Shown here: positions 17,526 to 25,404 of the stretch, one piece after another
How positions within the stretch are numbered: position 1 is the first letter of the stretch
How the letters are laid out: the number at the start of each line of letters is the position of its first letter
Assembly (NCBI RefSeq): GCF_014642735.1
Contig: NZ_BMIV01000002.1
Coordinates: 62,001-126,000, forward strand
DNA from: Paracoccus acridae
GTDB taxonomy: Bacteria > Pseudomonadota > Alphaproteobacteria > Rhodobacterales > Rhodobacteraceae
Length of the DNA: 64,000 bases
Direction: 5' to 3'
Notes under the pieces: generated by a model
Told to the model about the DNA's origin: nothing
What the model saw: only the letters and a program-made list of their open reading frames with translations
The model's database searches: none
Made by a program: the position numbers and the translations under genes

Positions 17526-18308
17526 CTAGGCCCGGCGAAACGCTTGGGACACCATGAAAATAGCCGCAGCAGCCGTGATGATCGAGGGCCCGGCAGGGGT
17601 GTCCAGATGAAGGCTGGCCCACAATCCCCCCATCACCGCCAAGGCGGCGATCAGCGTGGCGTTGCCGACCATGCGTTCGGGGCTGCGCGACAATCCGCGG
17701 GCGGCTGCCGCAGGAACGATCAGCATGGCCGAAATCAGCAGCGATCCGACGACTCGAATCGACAAGGCCACCAGGACGGCCAGGGCCAAGGACAGGACCA
17801 GGCGTTCGACCCTGGGGTCTATTCCCGCGGCCATGGCCAGTTCCTCGTTCAGGGAGGCGGTCAGCAGCCGCTGCCACCGCCAGGCCAGCAGCGCCAGCAC
17901 CCCCGCAGCCCCCGCCCAGATCAGCGCCAGGTCGCCCCGGCCCACCGCCAGGATGTCGCCGAACAGATAGGCCGACAGGTCGGACCGGGCCTGCGGCACG
18001 AAGCTGATGGCGACAAGCCCGATTGCCAGGGCGGAATGGGACAGCACGCCCAGCATCGTGTCCATTGCCTGCTCGCGCGCAACGAGGGCCGATACCGCCA
18101 GGGCCATCGCCAACGCGACCAGCATCGTCCCGGCATAGATCGAGACTTGGAAGGCCAGGCTGATCGCCACGCCCAGGATCGCCGCATGGGCGGTGGCATC
18201 GCCGAAATAGGCCATGCGCCGCCAGACGACGAAGCTGCCCAGCGGCCCGGCCACCGCCGCGATGCCCAGGCCCGCCAGGACCGCGCGGATGAAGAAATCG
18301 TCCAGCAT
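17526..18308 (-). CDS. znuB: Zinc ABC transporter permease
   Basis: ZnuB is the inner-membrane permease of the high-affinity zinc importer. The 260-residue product has about eight hydrophobic helices and the ABC-3 family pattern FVVWRRMAYFGDATAHAAILGVA near residue 30, plus a VVGSLLISAMLIVPAAAA segment near the C-terminus. The ATG overlaps the znuC stop (TGATG); a TTG 3 nt upstream is less likely. It is the last gene of zur-znuC-znuB, so zinc repression through Zur is expected. Confidence 0.93.
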   Translation of the reverse strand: MLDDFFIRAVLAGLGIAAVAGPLGSFVVWRRMAYFGDATAHAAILGVAISLAFQVSIYAGTMLVALAMALAVSALVAREQAMDTMLGVLSHSALAIGLVAISFVPQARSDLSAYLFGDILAVGRGDLALIWAGAAGVLALLAWRWQRLLTASLNEELAMAAGIDPRVERLVLSLALAVLVALSIRVVGSLLISAMLIVPAAAARGLSRSPERMVGNATLIAALAVMGGLWASLHLDTPAGPSIITAAAAIFMVSQAFRRA

Positions 18309-19051
18309 CAATGGGCCCCGGCGTGGTGGTGGTGATCGTGATCGTGATCGTGGTGATGGCGATACAGCGCCAGCGTGCCTTCGGATTCGGCCCCGAACAG
18401 GGCGCGGTATTCGGGGGCGCTGCTGACATGCTGGGGCGTGCCCTCGCAGCAGACATGGCCGTTGAGGCAGATCACCCGGTCAGAGGCGCGCATCACCACC
18501 AGAAGGTCGTGGCTGACCATCAGGACGGCCGCGCCGGTCTGGCGGCGCACCTCCTCGATCAGCTTGTAGAAGGCGACGATGCCCGGCTGGTCCAGCCCCT
18601 GCGTCGGTTCATCCAGAACCAGAAGCTGCGGGTCGTGCAGCAACGCACGGGCCAGCAGGACACGCTGGAACTGCCCGCCTGAAAGCTGGGTCAGTTGGCG
18701 GGCCTCGACCCCCCCGACCCCCGTGCGGGCCAGGACACGGGCCGCGTCGCGGTCGCCGACGCGCCGGGGCAGGGACAGGAAGCGGCGCACAGTCATGGGG
18801 ATGGTGGTGTCCACCTGCACGCGCTGCGGGACATAGCCGATCCGCAGCCCCGGCCTGCGTTCGACCCGGCCCGCCGCCAGCGGCATATGCCCCAGAAGCG
18901 CGCGCACCAGCGAGGACTTGCCCGACCCGTTCGGCCCGACGACTGTCACGATCTCTCCGGGGCGGATCTGGAAATCGACGCCTTGCAGGACCGTTTCGGA
19001 CCCGCCGGGACGCAGGATCGTCAGGCCGCTGGCCTGGATCAGGGCGGTCAT
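18308..19051 (-). CDS. znuC: Zinc ABC transporter ATP-binding protein with His-rich tail
   Basis: ZnuC powers zinc import with ZnuA and ZnuB. The 247-residue protein has Walker A GPNGSGKSS, the signature LSGGQFQR and Walker B LLVLDEPTQGLD. The C-terminus ends in a histidine/aspartate stretch, YRHHHDHDHDHHHHAGAH, presumably a cytosolic zinc-binding tail. The start at MTALIQASG is chosen because it gives the ATGA overlap with zur and fits the family; ten upstream residues of the open frame are discarded. Co-transcribed with zur and znuB. Confidence 0.93.
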   Translation of the reverse strand: MTALIQASGLTILRPGGSETVLQGVDFQIRPGEIVTVVGPNGSGKSSLVRALLGHMPLAAGRVERRPGLRIGYVPQRVQVDTTIPMTVRRFLSLPRRVGDRDAARVLARTGVGGVEARQLTQLSGGQFQRVLLARALLHDPQLLVLDEPTQGLDQPGIVAFYKLIEEVRRQTGAAVLMVSHDLLVVMRASDRVICLNGHVCCEGTPQHVSSAPEYRALFGAESEGTLALYRHHHDHDHDHHHHAGAH

Positions 19052-19542
19052 GGCCGGGCCGCGTCGGCGCAGGCGGGGCAAAGGCCCAGGGCCTCGATCG
19101 TGGCGCGTTCGACCTGGAAGCCTGATTCAGCGGCCAGTTCCGTCAGCGCGTCGCGCACGGGCGCGGCGGGCAGTTCGGCCAGCATGTCGCATTCCCGGCA
19201 GATCAGGAAGGCGGGCGCGTGGTCATGGCCCGGATGCAGGCAGGCCGCAAAGGCGTTCAGCCGTTGCAGGCGATGCGCCAGCCCGTGTTCGACCAGAAAC
19301 TCCAGCGCGCGATAGGCGACGGGCGGCTGGCGGCCGAAGCCTTCGGCCGCAAGGCGGTCCAGCACCTCATAGGCGCCCATGGCGCGATGCGATTCCAGCA
19401 GGATCTCCAACGTCCGCTGCCGGACAGGGGTCAGGCGGGCGCCGTTGGCGGCCAGCCGGTCGCGGGCCTGGTCAAGCACGCGGGCTTCGCAGGCCCGATG
19501 ATCGTGCGGGGCAAAGGCGGAATGGGGATCAGGATCGGGCAA
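19048..19542 (-). CDS. zur: Zinc uptake regulator, Fur family
   Basis: Fur-family repressor of about 164 residues. It has a winged-helix region (RLTPVRQRTLEILLESHRAMG and ...PVAYRALEFLVEHGLAHRL), a zinc-binding HPGHDHAPAFLICRECD segment and a C-terminal CPAC pair that should hold a structural zinc. The position beside znuA and upstream of znuCB identifies it as Zur rather than Fur. The start is uncertain: no ATG exists before the helix, so a TTG at 19542 is used, without a good ribosome site. The frame is open up to 19722, but that would cross the znuA promoter. Confidence 0.87.
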   Translation of the reverse strand: MPDPDPHSAFAPHDHRACEARVLDQARDRLAANGARLTPVRQRTLEILLESHRAMGAYEVLDRLAAEGFGRQPPVAYRALEFLVEHGLAHRLQRLNAFAACLHPGHDHAPAFLICRECDMLAELPAAPVRDALTELAAESGFQVERATIEALGLCPACADAARP

Positions 19543-19545
19543 TAC

Positions 19546-19560
19546 TGTTACTTTATCACA
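19546..19560. promoter_or_regulatory. Second, imperfect Zur-like site
   Basis: TGTTACTTTATCACA keeps the TGTTA half-site, 5-nt spacer and a TCACA half-site that differs by one base from the perfect site 27 bp away. It lies directly upstream of the zur start and could control zur-znuCB. Assigned by similarity only. Confidence 0.4.
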
Positions 19561-19566
19561 TTCTGT

Positions 19567-19595
19567 TTGACTTGTTATGATGTAACATGAATAAG
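19567..19595 (+). promoter_or_regulatory. znuA promoter with candidate Zur operator in the spacer
   Basis: The -35 candidate TTGACT (19567-19572) is separated by 17 bp from AATAAG. The spacer holds the perfect inverted repeat TGTTA-TGATG-TAACA (19573-19587). Zur binding there would block RNA polymerase. The znuA ATG lies 36 nt downstream. Assignment to Zur rests on position and symmetry. Confidence 0.6.
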
Positions 19596-19630
19596 CATGG
19601 CCCTGCAAGAAACCAACCTGTCGAGGCGAC

Positions 19631-20548
19631 ATGATGCGCATAACCCTTTCCGCCCTGGGCCTTCTGGCCGCCGGACCCGTGCTGGCCGAACCGCCGCAGG
19701 TGGTGGTGGACACGCCCGTCACAGCCTCGCTGGTCCAGCAGGTGATGGGGGATCTGGGGCAGGTGCAGGTGCTGCTGCCAAGAGGGGCAAGCGCGCATCA
19801 CCACCAGATGCGCCCCTCGGACGCGCGGGGCTTGCAGGACGCGGGGCTGCTGGTCTGGACCGGACCTGAACTGACGCCCTGGCTGGACCGTGCTGCGTCC
19901 TCGGTCGGGGGCGATGTCGCGCAACTGCGTCTGCTGGACGTGCCGGGCACCCATGTGCGCGGGTATGACGACGGCCACGATCACGATCACGACCACGATC
20001 ACGACCACGACCACGATCACGCGCATGGCGGCGTGGATCCTCATGCCTGGCTGGACCCGGACAACGCGCAAGCCTGGGTCGCAGCCATCGCCGCCACGCT
20101 GGAGAGGGCCGATCCCGACAATGCAACCGCCTACAGGCAGAACGCAGCGGCGGCGGCCGAGGAGATCCGCCGCCTTGATGAAGACCTGCGCGCGCAGCTT
20201 CAGCCCCATGCCGGGGCCACGTTTGTCGTCTTTCACGATGCCTACGGCTATTTCACCGAACATTTCGGCCTTCAGCCGGCCATCGCGGTTTCGCTGGGCG
20301 ATGCCAGCACTCCTTCGGCTGCAAGGCTGAAAGAGATTCGCGCCCGCATCACGGATGGGCACGCGATCTGTGCCTTTCCCGAATATGGCAGCGACCCCAA
20401 GCTGGTGCAGGCCGTGACGGAAGGCAGTTCGATCCGGGCCGGCAGCGAACTGATGCCCGAAGGCGGCGATCTTGAGCCGGGGCCGCAGCTTTACGGGCAG
20501 ATCCTTGCGCAGATGGCGGGGACCATCAGCGACTGCCTGTCGGAGTAA
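19631..20548 (+). CDS. znuA: Zinc ABC transporter substrate-binding protein
   Basis: This is the periplasmic zinc-binding lipocalin-like receptor for ZnuBC (cluster A-I). The 305-residue protein has a signal peptide (MMRITLSALGLLAAGPVLA) and zinc-ligand His in SAHHHQMRPSD. A long charged flexible loop of alternating His-Asp (about residues 117-133, DGHDHDHDHDHDHDHDH...) comes before VDPHAWLDPDN, and VFHDAYGYFTEHF carries another ligand. The His loop is typical of zinc rather than manganese receptors. It is transcribed divergently from zur-znuCB across 88 bp with candidate Zur sites. Confidence 0.95.
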   Translation: MMRITLSALGLLAAGPVLAEPPQVVVDTPVTASLVQQVMGDLGQVQVLLPRGASAHHHQMRPSDARGLQDAGLLVWTGPELTPWLDRAASSVGGDVAQLRLLDVPGTHVRGYDDGHDHDHDHDHDHDHDHAHGGVDPHAWLDPDNAQAWVAAIAATLERADPDNATAYRQNAAAAAEEIRRLDEDLRAQLQPHAGATFVVFHDAYGYFTEHFGLQPAIAVSLGDASTPSAARLKEIRARITDGHAICAFPEYGSDPKLVQAVTEGSSIRAGSELMPEGGDLEPGPQLYGQILAQMAGTISDCLSE

Positions 20549-20582
20549 ATCCGCCCTCCGGCATATTTCTGACTCTTTTACT

Positions 20583-20615
20583 TTGACAATCCAGACTGAA
20601 TTGATCAGATTTCAG
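20583..20615 (+). promoter_or_regulatory. hemP promoter with inverted repeat
   Basis: TTGACA (20583-20588), a 17-bp spacer and CAGATT form a plausible sigma-70 promoter. The -10 lies inside the inverted repeat CTGAATTGATCAGATTTCAG (20596-20615), which has CTGAA/TTCAG arms around a TGATCA core. An iron- or haem-responsive repressor could bind here; which one is unknown. Confidence 0.5.
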
Positions 20616-20652
20616 GTGAAGGAAGACGGACCCCAATTCCAAGAGGCTGATC

Positions 20653-20829
20653 ATGACCGCAGTACGTCCCGCAGACTTCGCGCAACCCGGCACCAGCGTC
20701 CTGGCCCGGATCCCGCAGCATGACGCGACCCAGTTGACCCGGGGGGGCAACCAGGCGCTGATCATCCTGGACGACCAGATGTATCAGCTTCGCATCACGC
20801 GCGCGGGCAAGCTTATCCTGACAAAGTAA
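20653..20829 (+). CDS. hemP: Hemin uptake protein HemP
   Basis: This small protein of 58 residues ends with the HemP signature MYQLRITRAGKLILTK; the pattern Y-x-LR-x-T-x-x-GKLILTK is diagnostic. In other proteobacteria HemP/HmuP is needed for expression or activity of haem uptake receptors. Here no haem receptor or transporter genes are adjacent, so it stands alone after znuA with its own promoter. The ATG has AGAGGCTGATC upstream, a moderate ribosome site. The length fits the family. Confidence 0.88.
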   Translation: MTAVRPADFAQPGTSVLARIPQHDATQLTRGGNQALIILDDQMYQLRITRAGKLILTK

Positions 20830-20834
20830 GTCCT

Positions 20835-20853
20835 CCCCGGCCCTGGGGCCGGG
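20835..20853. terminator. GC hairpin between convergent hemP and rluB
   Basis: CCCGGCCC / GGGCCGGG forms a strong stem with a tight loop between two convergent genes. No T run follows on either strand, so it is at best a weak terminator or a barrier to read-through. Confidence 0.35.
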
Positions 20854-20863
20854 AAAAGATCCC

Positions 20864-22438
20864 TCAGCCGCGCGGCTTGCCGCCCGGCCGCCCACCTGGA
20901 CGACCGCCGCCTGGACGACCGCCGGGCTTGCCCGAAAAGCCACCCCCGGCACCCCCGCGCGCGGGCTTTGGTCCGCCCGGTTTGCCAAAGGGCTTGCGAT
21001 CCCCGCCCGGCTTTCCACCCGGACGCGGACCCTCGCCCCGAGGCTTGAAGCCGCCCTCGGCCCGGTCGCCGCGCGGCTTGAACCCCTTGTCGCCGGGCTT
21101 TCCCTCTGCCCGCGGCTTGAAGCCCCGCCCGGCGTCATCGGCATCGCGGCGGGGCTTGAACCCACCTTCCGCACGATCACCCCGAGGCTTGAAACCGCCT
21201 TCGGGCCGGTCGCCGCGTGGCTTGAAGCCACCCTCGGGACGATCGCCGTGTGGCTTGAAGCCGCCTTCAGGGCGGTCGCCCCGGGCTTTGTAGGCCGGCT
21301 TGCCGTCCGGGCGGTCGCCCCCGGGCTTGCCGAAGCGGGGGCGGTCGCCGGACACGCTGTCGCGATCCGCGCGGGGCTTGTCGGACCAGGGGCGGGCGGG
21401 ACGATCCCCATCGCCCTGCGGGCGCTTGCCGCGGAACTGCGGACGGTCGCCGCCGTCCTCGGACCGGGGCTTGCCGGACCAGGGACGGGCGGGGCGGTCG
21501 CCATCATCCCGCGGACCCGGCTTGCGGCCGAAGCGGCCTTCGCCGCCGCCCTCGCTGCGGAAGCTGCGGGCAGGGCGGTCGCCGTCGTCGCGGCGGGGGC
21601 CGCGCGGGCCTTCCGCGCCGCGCGGGCGCATCTCGCGTTCCTTGGGGGCGGTCTCCTCGCCGGTCAGCAGCCCGCCAAGCTGGTCGCGCAACACGCGCTT
21701 CTTGACCTCGACGACCTCGTTCTTTTCCATGCCGATCAGCTTGAAGGGGCCATAGCCGATGCGGATCAGGCGGTTCACCTGCAACCCGACATGGGCCATG
21801 GCCCGGCGGATCTCTCGGTTCTTGCCTTCGCGGATGCCGACGGTCAGCCAGGCGTTCGCGCCCTGCTGGCTGTCCAGCTTGATCTCCATCGGGGCGAATT
21901 CCTCGCCGTCGATGGTCGCGCCGCGGCGCAGGGGGGCGAAGGTCAGGTCGCTAGGCGTGCCGTTCACGCGCACGCGGTAACGCCGCAGCCAGCCGGTCGA
22001 GGGCAGTTCCAGCCGGCGCTTCAGCTCTCCGTCGTTGGTCAGCAGCAGCAGGCCTTCGGAGTTCAGGTCAAGGCGGCCCACCGTCATCACGCGCGGCAGG
22101 TCGCGGGGCAGGGCGTCGAACACCGTCTGCCGGCCCTTTTCGTCCGATTCGGTCGTCACCAGGCCCAGCGGCTTGTAATACAGCCACAGCCGGGTTTCCT
22201 GCGGCTCGTCCAGCTTCTTGCCGTCCACGACGATCCGGTCGGTCGGCAGAACGTCAAGCGCCGGGCTGTCGATCTTCTTGCCGTTGACCGAGACGCGGCC
22301 TTCCAGGATCATGCGCTCGGCCTCTCGGCGGCTGGCGACGCCGGCGCGGGCCATCACCTTGGCGATGCGGTCGGGGGCCGGGGCAGAGGCCGGGGTAGGG
22401 GTCTGGTCGGCGGATTTCGGGGTGCTGTCGTCGGTCAT
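20864..22438 (-). CDS. rluB: Ribosomal pseudouridine synthase RluB-type with long RGG-like tail
   Basis: The enzyme converts uridine to pseudouridine in 23S rRNA. The 524-residue product begins with an S4 RNA-binding domain (IAKVMARAGVASRREAERMI) and a RluB/RsuA catalytic domain with GRLDLNSEGLLLLTNDG containing the catalytic Asp, then GKNREIRRAM, up to about residue 255. The last ~250 residues are disordered, rich in Gly, Arg, Pro, Asp and Lys. They contain several near-identical 11-residue units of the type GDRPEGGFKPR, and close with GGRPGGGRPGGRPGGKPRG. An AGGAGATATCGCC site precedes the ATG. Family tails vary in length; this is at the long end. Confidence 0.88.
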   Translation of the reverse strand: MTDDSTPKSADQTPTPASAPAPDRIAKVMARAGVASRREAERMILEGRVSVNGKKIDSPALDVLPTDRIVVDGKKLDEPQETRLWLYYKPLGLVTTESDEKGRQTVFDALPRDLPRVMTVGRLDLNSEGLLLLTNDGELKRRLELPSTGWLRRYRVRVNGTPSDLTFAPLRRGATIDGEEFAPMEIKLDSQQGANAWLTVGIREGKNREIRRAMAHVGLQVNRLIRIGYGPFKLIGMEKNEVVEVKKRVLRDQLGGLLTGEETAPKEREMRPRGAEGPRGPRRDDGDRPARSFRSEGGGEGRFGRKPGPRDDGDRPARPWSGKPRSEDGGDRPQFRGKRPQGDGDRPARPWSDKPRADRDSVSGDRPRFGKPGGDRPDGKPAYKARGDRPEGGFKPHGDRPEGGFKPRGDRPEGGFKPRGDRAEGGFKPRRDADDAGRGFKPRAEGKPGDKGFKPRGDRAEGGFKPRGEGPRPGGKPGGDRKPFGKPGGPKPARGGAGGGFSGKPGGRPGGGRPGGRPGGKPRG

Positions 22439-22548
22439 GGCGATATCTCCTGCGCATCGCTGCGGTGGCAAAGCCGCGCTTCTATCGGGCGCGGCGGGGC
22501 AAGGAAAGGGCGACTTGCATGGCTGCCGCGCCCTTGCGACAAGCGGGC

Positions 22549-23001
22549 ATGACCCGCTTCACCTCTCATATGGCGCTGGCGCTTGACCAGGCAAGGACCG
22601 CCGCCCGTCGGGGCGAGGTTCCGGTGGGCGCGGTGGTCGTGGCCCCCGACGGCCGCGTGGTGTCGGCGGCGGGAAACCGGACGCGCGAACTGTCCGACCC
22701 CACGGCCCATGCCGAGATCCTGGCGATTCGCGACGCCTGCCGGGCCGCAGGGTCCGAACGGTTGCCGGGCCATGACCTGTGGGTGACGCTGGAACCCTGT
22801 CCGATGTGCGCGGCGGCGATATCGGCCGCGCGGATCGGTCGGCTGTATTACGGGGCCAGCGACATGCGCATGGGCGGCGTCGAGCATGGGGCACGGGTGT
22901 TCGACCATCCGCAATGCCATCATCGCCCCCAGGTTTATGACGGGATCGACGCCGACCCGGCGCGGGCGCTTCTGACGGGGTTCTTTCAAAGCCGCCGATG
23001 A
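22549..23001 (+). CDS. tadA: tRNA-specific adenosine deaminase
   Basis: TadA deaminates A34 to inosine in tRNA-Arg(ACG). The 150-residue product has the zinc site His54-Ala-Glu56 (TAHAEI) with the catalytic Glu, and Cys84/Cys87 in EPCPMC. The length matches the family when started at MTRFTSHMAL; the frame is open 28 codons further upstream, but that stretch is unlike the family. It is divergent from rluB, which is a common neighbour of tadA in Rhodobacteraceae, and sits just before tRNA-Gly. Confidence 0.93.
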   Translation: MTRFTSHMALALDQARTAARRGEVPVGAVVVAPDGRVVSAAGNRTRELSDPTAHAEILAIRDACRAAGSERLPGHDLWVTLEPCPMCAAAISAARIGRLYYGASDMRMGGVEHGARVFDHPQCHHRPQVYDGIDADPARALLTGFFQSRR

Positions 23002-23004
23002 CGG

Positions 23005-23033
23005 TTGCACCCGTCGCGCGGCATGGCTATACC
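23005..23033 (+). promoter_or_regulatory. Promoter of tRNA-Gly
   Basis: TTGCAC (23005-23010), 17-bp spacer, TATACC (23028-23033). Transcription would begin a few bases before the tRNA 5' end at 23043. Confidence 0.6.
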
Positions 23034-23042
23034 TGCCGCCAT

Positions 23043-23116
23043 GCGGGTGTAGCTCAATGGTAGAGCAGCAGCCTTCCAAGCTGAATACGTGGGTTCGATT
23101 CCCATCACCCGCTCCA
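23043..23116 (+). tRNA. tRNA-Gly (anticodon TCC)
   Basis: A full cloverleaf can be drawn. The acceptor stem is GCGGGTG/CACCCGC, the D stem GCTC/GAGC, the anticodon loop CTTCCAA with TCC, and the T arm GTGGG-TTCGATT-CCCAT. A genome-encoded CCA follows the discriminator T. Confidence 0.97.
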
Positions 23117-23129
23117 ACCCCCTCCGATT

Positions 23130-23441
23130 TCACTCGACGGAGCTGCCCCTTCGCAGGATGGATTGCAGCTGCATCGTGTTGGGGTTGACACGGACCAGGT
23201 GGCCATCGACGATCGCATACCGGCTGCCGGGCAGCTCCGATCCCAGGCCATAGATGCCCGGCATCTCGATGAAATCGACGTTCTCGGCCGGCAGGATGTC
23301 GCCGGGCATGAGGGGACGCGCTTCGGACAGCGGGGCGCTGGCGCGGATCGTTTCCTGCGCCTGCGGGGTGTGGTTGCTGAAAAGGGCGATCAGCGTGGCT
23401 GCCACGGCAGCGGTCGCGATCGCCATCACCTTGCGTATCAT
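23130..23441 (-). CDS. Hypothetical exported protein
   Basis: The 103-residue protein has a Sec signal or membrane anchor at the N-terminus (MIRKVMAIATAAVAATLIAL). The mature part ends with GSRYAIVDGHLVRVNPNTMQLQSILR, a pattern seen in small periplasmic proteins of Rhodobacteraceae with an RcnB-like or DUF1236-like end. No enzyme motif is present. It lies between tRNA-Gly and mmsB on the opposite strand to the tRNA. The function is unknown. Confidence 0.6.
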   Translation of the reverse strand: MIRKVMAIATAAVAATLIALFSNHTPQAQETIRASAPLSEARPLMPGDILPAENVDFIEMPGIYGLGSELPGSRYAIVDGHLVRVNPNTMQLQSILRRGSSVE

Positions 23442-23506
23442 GTCCTTGGTCCGGCTTGTCCGTCCGTTCGTCTGGGAAAAACCGGAAAGGCGGCGCCCTG
23501 GTTCCC

Positions 23507-24397
23507 TTATCCTGTCACGGTTCCGTCTTGTTCGCGGTTTTTATTCACGAAGCGTGGCAACATTGCCGAAAAGTCGCGGCCGCGCCCGTCCTCCTGTTCG
23601 ACGAAGCGGTGATAAAGCTGTTGCGCAAGCGCCCCCATCGGCGTGTCCGCCCCGGCCGAGGACGCCGCCGCCTGCGACAGGTTCAGGTCCTTCAGCATCA
23701 GTTCGGCGGCGAAACCGGGCTTGTAGTCGTTGTCGGCGGGCGATTTCGGACCCACGCCCGGCGCCGGGCAATAGGCGTTCATCGACCAGCTGTACCCCGA
23801 GGATGTGGACACGACGTCGAACATCTTCTGCCGGTCGAGGCCCAGCTTGTCGGCAAGGGCAAAGGCCTCGCAGGTGGCGATCATGGTGACGCCCAGGATC
23901 ATGTTGTTGCAGATCTTCGCGGCCTGTCCCGCGCCCGCATCGCCGCAATGGACGGCCTTCTGGCCCATGATGTCGAACAGCGGCTGGACCGTTGCGAAGG
24001 CATCGTCCGGCCCGCCCACCATGAAGGTCAGCGTCCCGGCCTGCGCGCCGCCGATCCCGCCCGAGACCGGCGCATCCAGCGCCCCGAGGCCCGCCGAACG
24101 CGCCTGTTCCGCGACCGCGCGGGCGCTGTCCACGTCCACGGTGGAACAGTCGCACAGGACCGCGCCGGGCTTCATGGCCGGGATCACCTGATCTGCCACC
24201 ATGCGCAGGATCTGGCCGTTGGGCAGCATGGTGATGACCACATCGGCATCCGCCGCAGCCTCGGCGGCGCTGCCGGCCAGGGTCAGCCCCTCGGGCCGGG
24301 CGGCGGTGTCGAAGCCCGTGACCTGATGCCCGGCCTGCGCCAGGTTCAGCGCCATCGGCGCGCCCATGTTGCCAAGTCCGATGAATGCGATCTTCAT
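23507..24397 (-). CDS. mmsB: 3-hydroxyisobutyrate dehydrogenase
   Basis: MmsB oxidises 3-hydroxyisobutyrate to methylmalonate semialdehyde with NAD+ in valine breakdown. The 296-residue product starts MKIAFIGLGNMGAPMALNLA (Rossmann GLGNMG). It has the substrate signature DAPVSGGIGGAQAGTL and the catalytic lysine region GAGQAAKICNN, and ends in the typical AAASSAGADTPMGALAQQLY region. The length is standard. Its ATG overlaps the stop of the upstream HIBYL-CoA hydrolase (ATGA), so translation is coupled. Confidence 0.94.
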   Translation of the reverse strand: MKIAFIGLGNMGAPMALNLAQAGHQVTGFDTAARPEGLTLAGSAAEAAADADVVITMLPNGQILRMVADQVIPAMKPGAVLCDCSTVDVDSARAVAEQARSAGLGALDAPVSGGIGGAQAGTLTFMVGGPDDAFATVQPLFDIMGQKAVHCGDAGAGQAAKICNNMILGVTMIATCEAFALADKLGLDRQKMFDVVSTSSGYSWSMNAYCPAPGVGPKSPADNDYKPGFAAELMLKDLNLSQAAASSAGADTPMGALAQQLYHRFVEQEDGRGRDFSAMLPRFVNKNREQDGTVTG

Positions 24398-25401
24398 GCC
24401 GGTTCACTCCAGGTCAGTTCGTTCGGCCCCAGGGGCGCCAGCAGCGCCGCGACATTGTCGGGGCTGGCGTCGGCCATCCATTTGGGCTTGCGGTCCTTGT
24501 CGATGATCTGTGCGCGCACGCCTTCCAGGAAATCGGTGTCCTGCGTCGCGCGATATGTGAAGCGGTATTCGCGGGCCAGCGAGTCCTGCATCCGGCCGTC
24601 GCCGCGCGCCGCCCGCACCATGGCCAGCCCCGCCGCCATGGACAAGGGCGAATTGGCCTGCAGGATCTTGAGGGTCTGGGCGTTGCCGTCCTCTTCCAGG
24701 GCGTCGATGATGTCGGCCAGGGTTTCCTGGGCAAAGGGCGACAGGTCCATCGTGCGCAGGGGGGCGGTCGGCGCGTCCCCACCCTCGATCAGCGAGACGT
24801 CGCCGGTATCCTCCAACCGGGTGATCAGGTCGGGCCATTCGGCTTCGGGCAGATAGGTGTCGGCAAAGCCCGCATGGATCGCATCGCCCGCGCCCATCCG
24901 GGCGCCCGTCAGCGCCAGGTATTCACCGATCCGGCCCGGCGCGCGCGACAAAAGCCAGGTGCCACCCACGTCGGGGATCAGGCCGATGCCGGATTCGGGC
25001 ATGGCGATCTGGGTCGTGTCGCCGACGATGCGGTGGCTGGCATGTCCCCCCACGCCCACGCCGCCGCCCATGACGAAGCCCTGCATGAAGGCGACGATGG
25101 GTTTCGGATAATCGGCGATGGCCGCGTTCATGCGGTATTCGTCGGCGAAGAAGCGTTGGCCGGTGGCGTGTTCGCCCGCCAGCCCGGCGCGATAGACCGC
25201 CGCGATGTCGCCGCCCGCGCAGAAGGCCCGGTCCCCCTCGGCGTCGATGATGACAAGCGCCACATCCGGGTCGTCGCGCCAGCCGTCCAGGGCGCGGTGG
25301 ATCGCCAATGCCATCTCGTGGCTCAGCGCGTTCAGCGCCTTGGGCCGGGTGAAGGTGATGCGCCCGGCGCGGCCCGCCTTGCGGATGTTCAGGTCTTCCA
25401 C
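24394..25401 (-). CDS. 3-hydroxyisobutyryl-CoA hydrolase (enoyl-CoA hydratase family)
   Basis: The 335-residue crotonase-fold protein has the oxyanion-hole motif FCAGGDIAAVY and the HIBCH-type MGGGVGVGGHASHRIVGDTTQIAMPESGIGLIPDVGG, distinguishing it from simple enoyl-CoA hydratases by length and by the Glu/Asp pattern (PESGIG, PDVGG). It releases free 3-hydroxyisobutyrate, the substrate of mmsB next to it. Translation starts at a GTG with a GGGGG element upstream. It sits 3 nt after the acyl-CoA dehydrogenase stop in the same operon. Confidence 0.9.
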   Translation of the reverse strand: MEDLNIRKAGRAGRITFTRPKALNALSHEMALAIHRALDGWRDDPDVALVIIDAEGDRAFCAGGDIAAVYRAGLAGEHATGQRFFADEYRMNAAIADYPKPIVAFMQGFVMGGGVGVGGHASHRIVGDTTQIAMPESGIGLIPDVGGTWLLSRAPGRIGEYLALTGARMGAGDAIHAGFADTYLPEAEWPDLITRLEDTGDVSLIEGGDAPTAPLRTMDLSPFAQETLADIIDALEEDGNAQTLKILQANSPLSMAAGLAMVRAARGDGRMQDSLAREYRFTYRATQDTDFLEGVRAQIIDKDRKPKWMADASPDNVAALLAPLGPNELTWSEPA

Positions 25402-25404
25402 GTC

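Noticed and set aside
19975..20035. Short GATCAC/GACCAC-type repeats
   Set aside because: They encode the His-Asp loop of ZnuA and have no separate function that I can see.
20835..20853. Classical terminator for hemP or rluB
   Set aside because: Strong stem, but followed by AAAAG on the plus strand and no T run on the minus strand; kept only as a low-confidence hairpin.
20877..21700. Tandem DNA repeats considered as a CRISPR array or minisatellite
   Set aside because: The period follows codons of the pseudouridine synthase tail (about 33 nt units) and there are no unique spacers.
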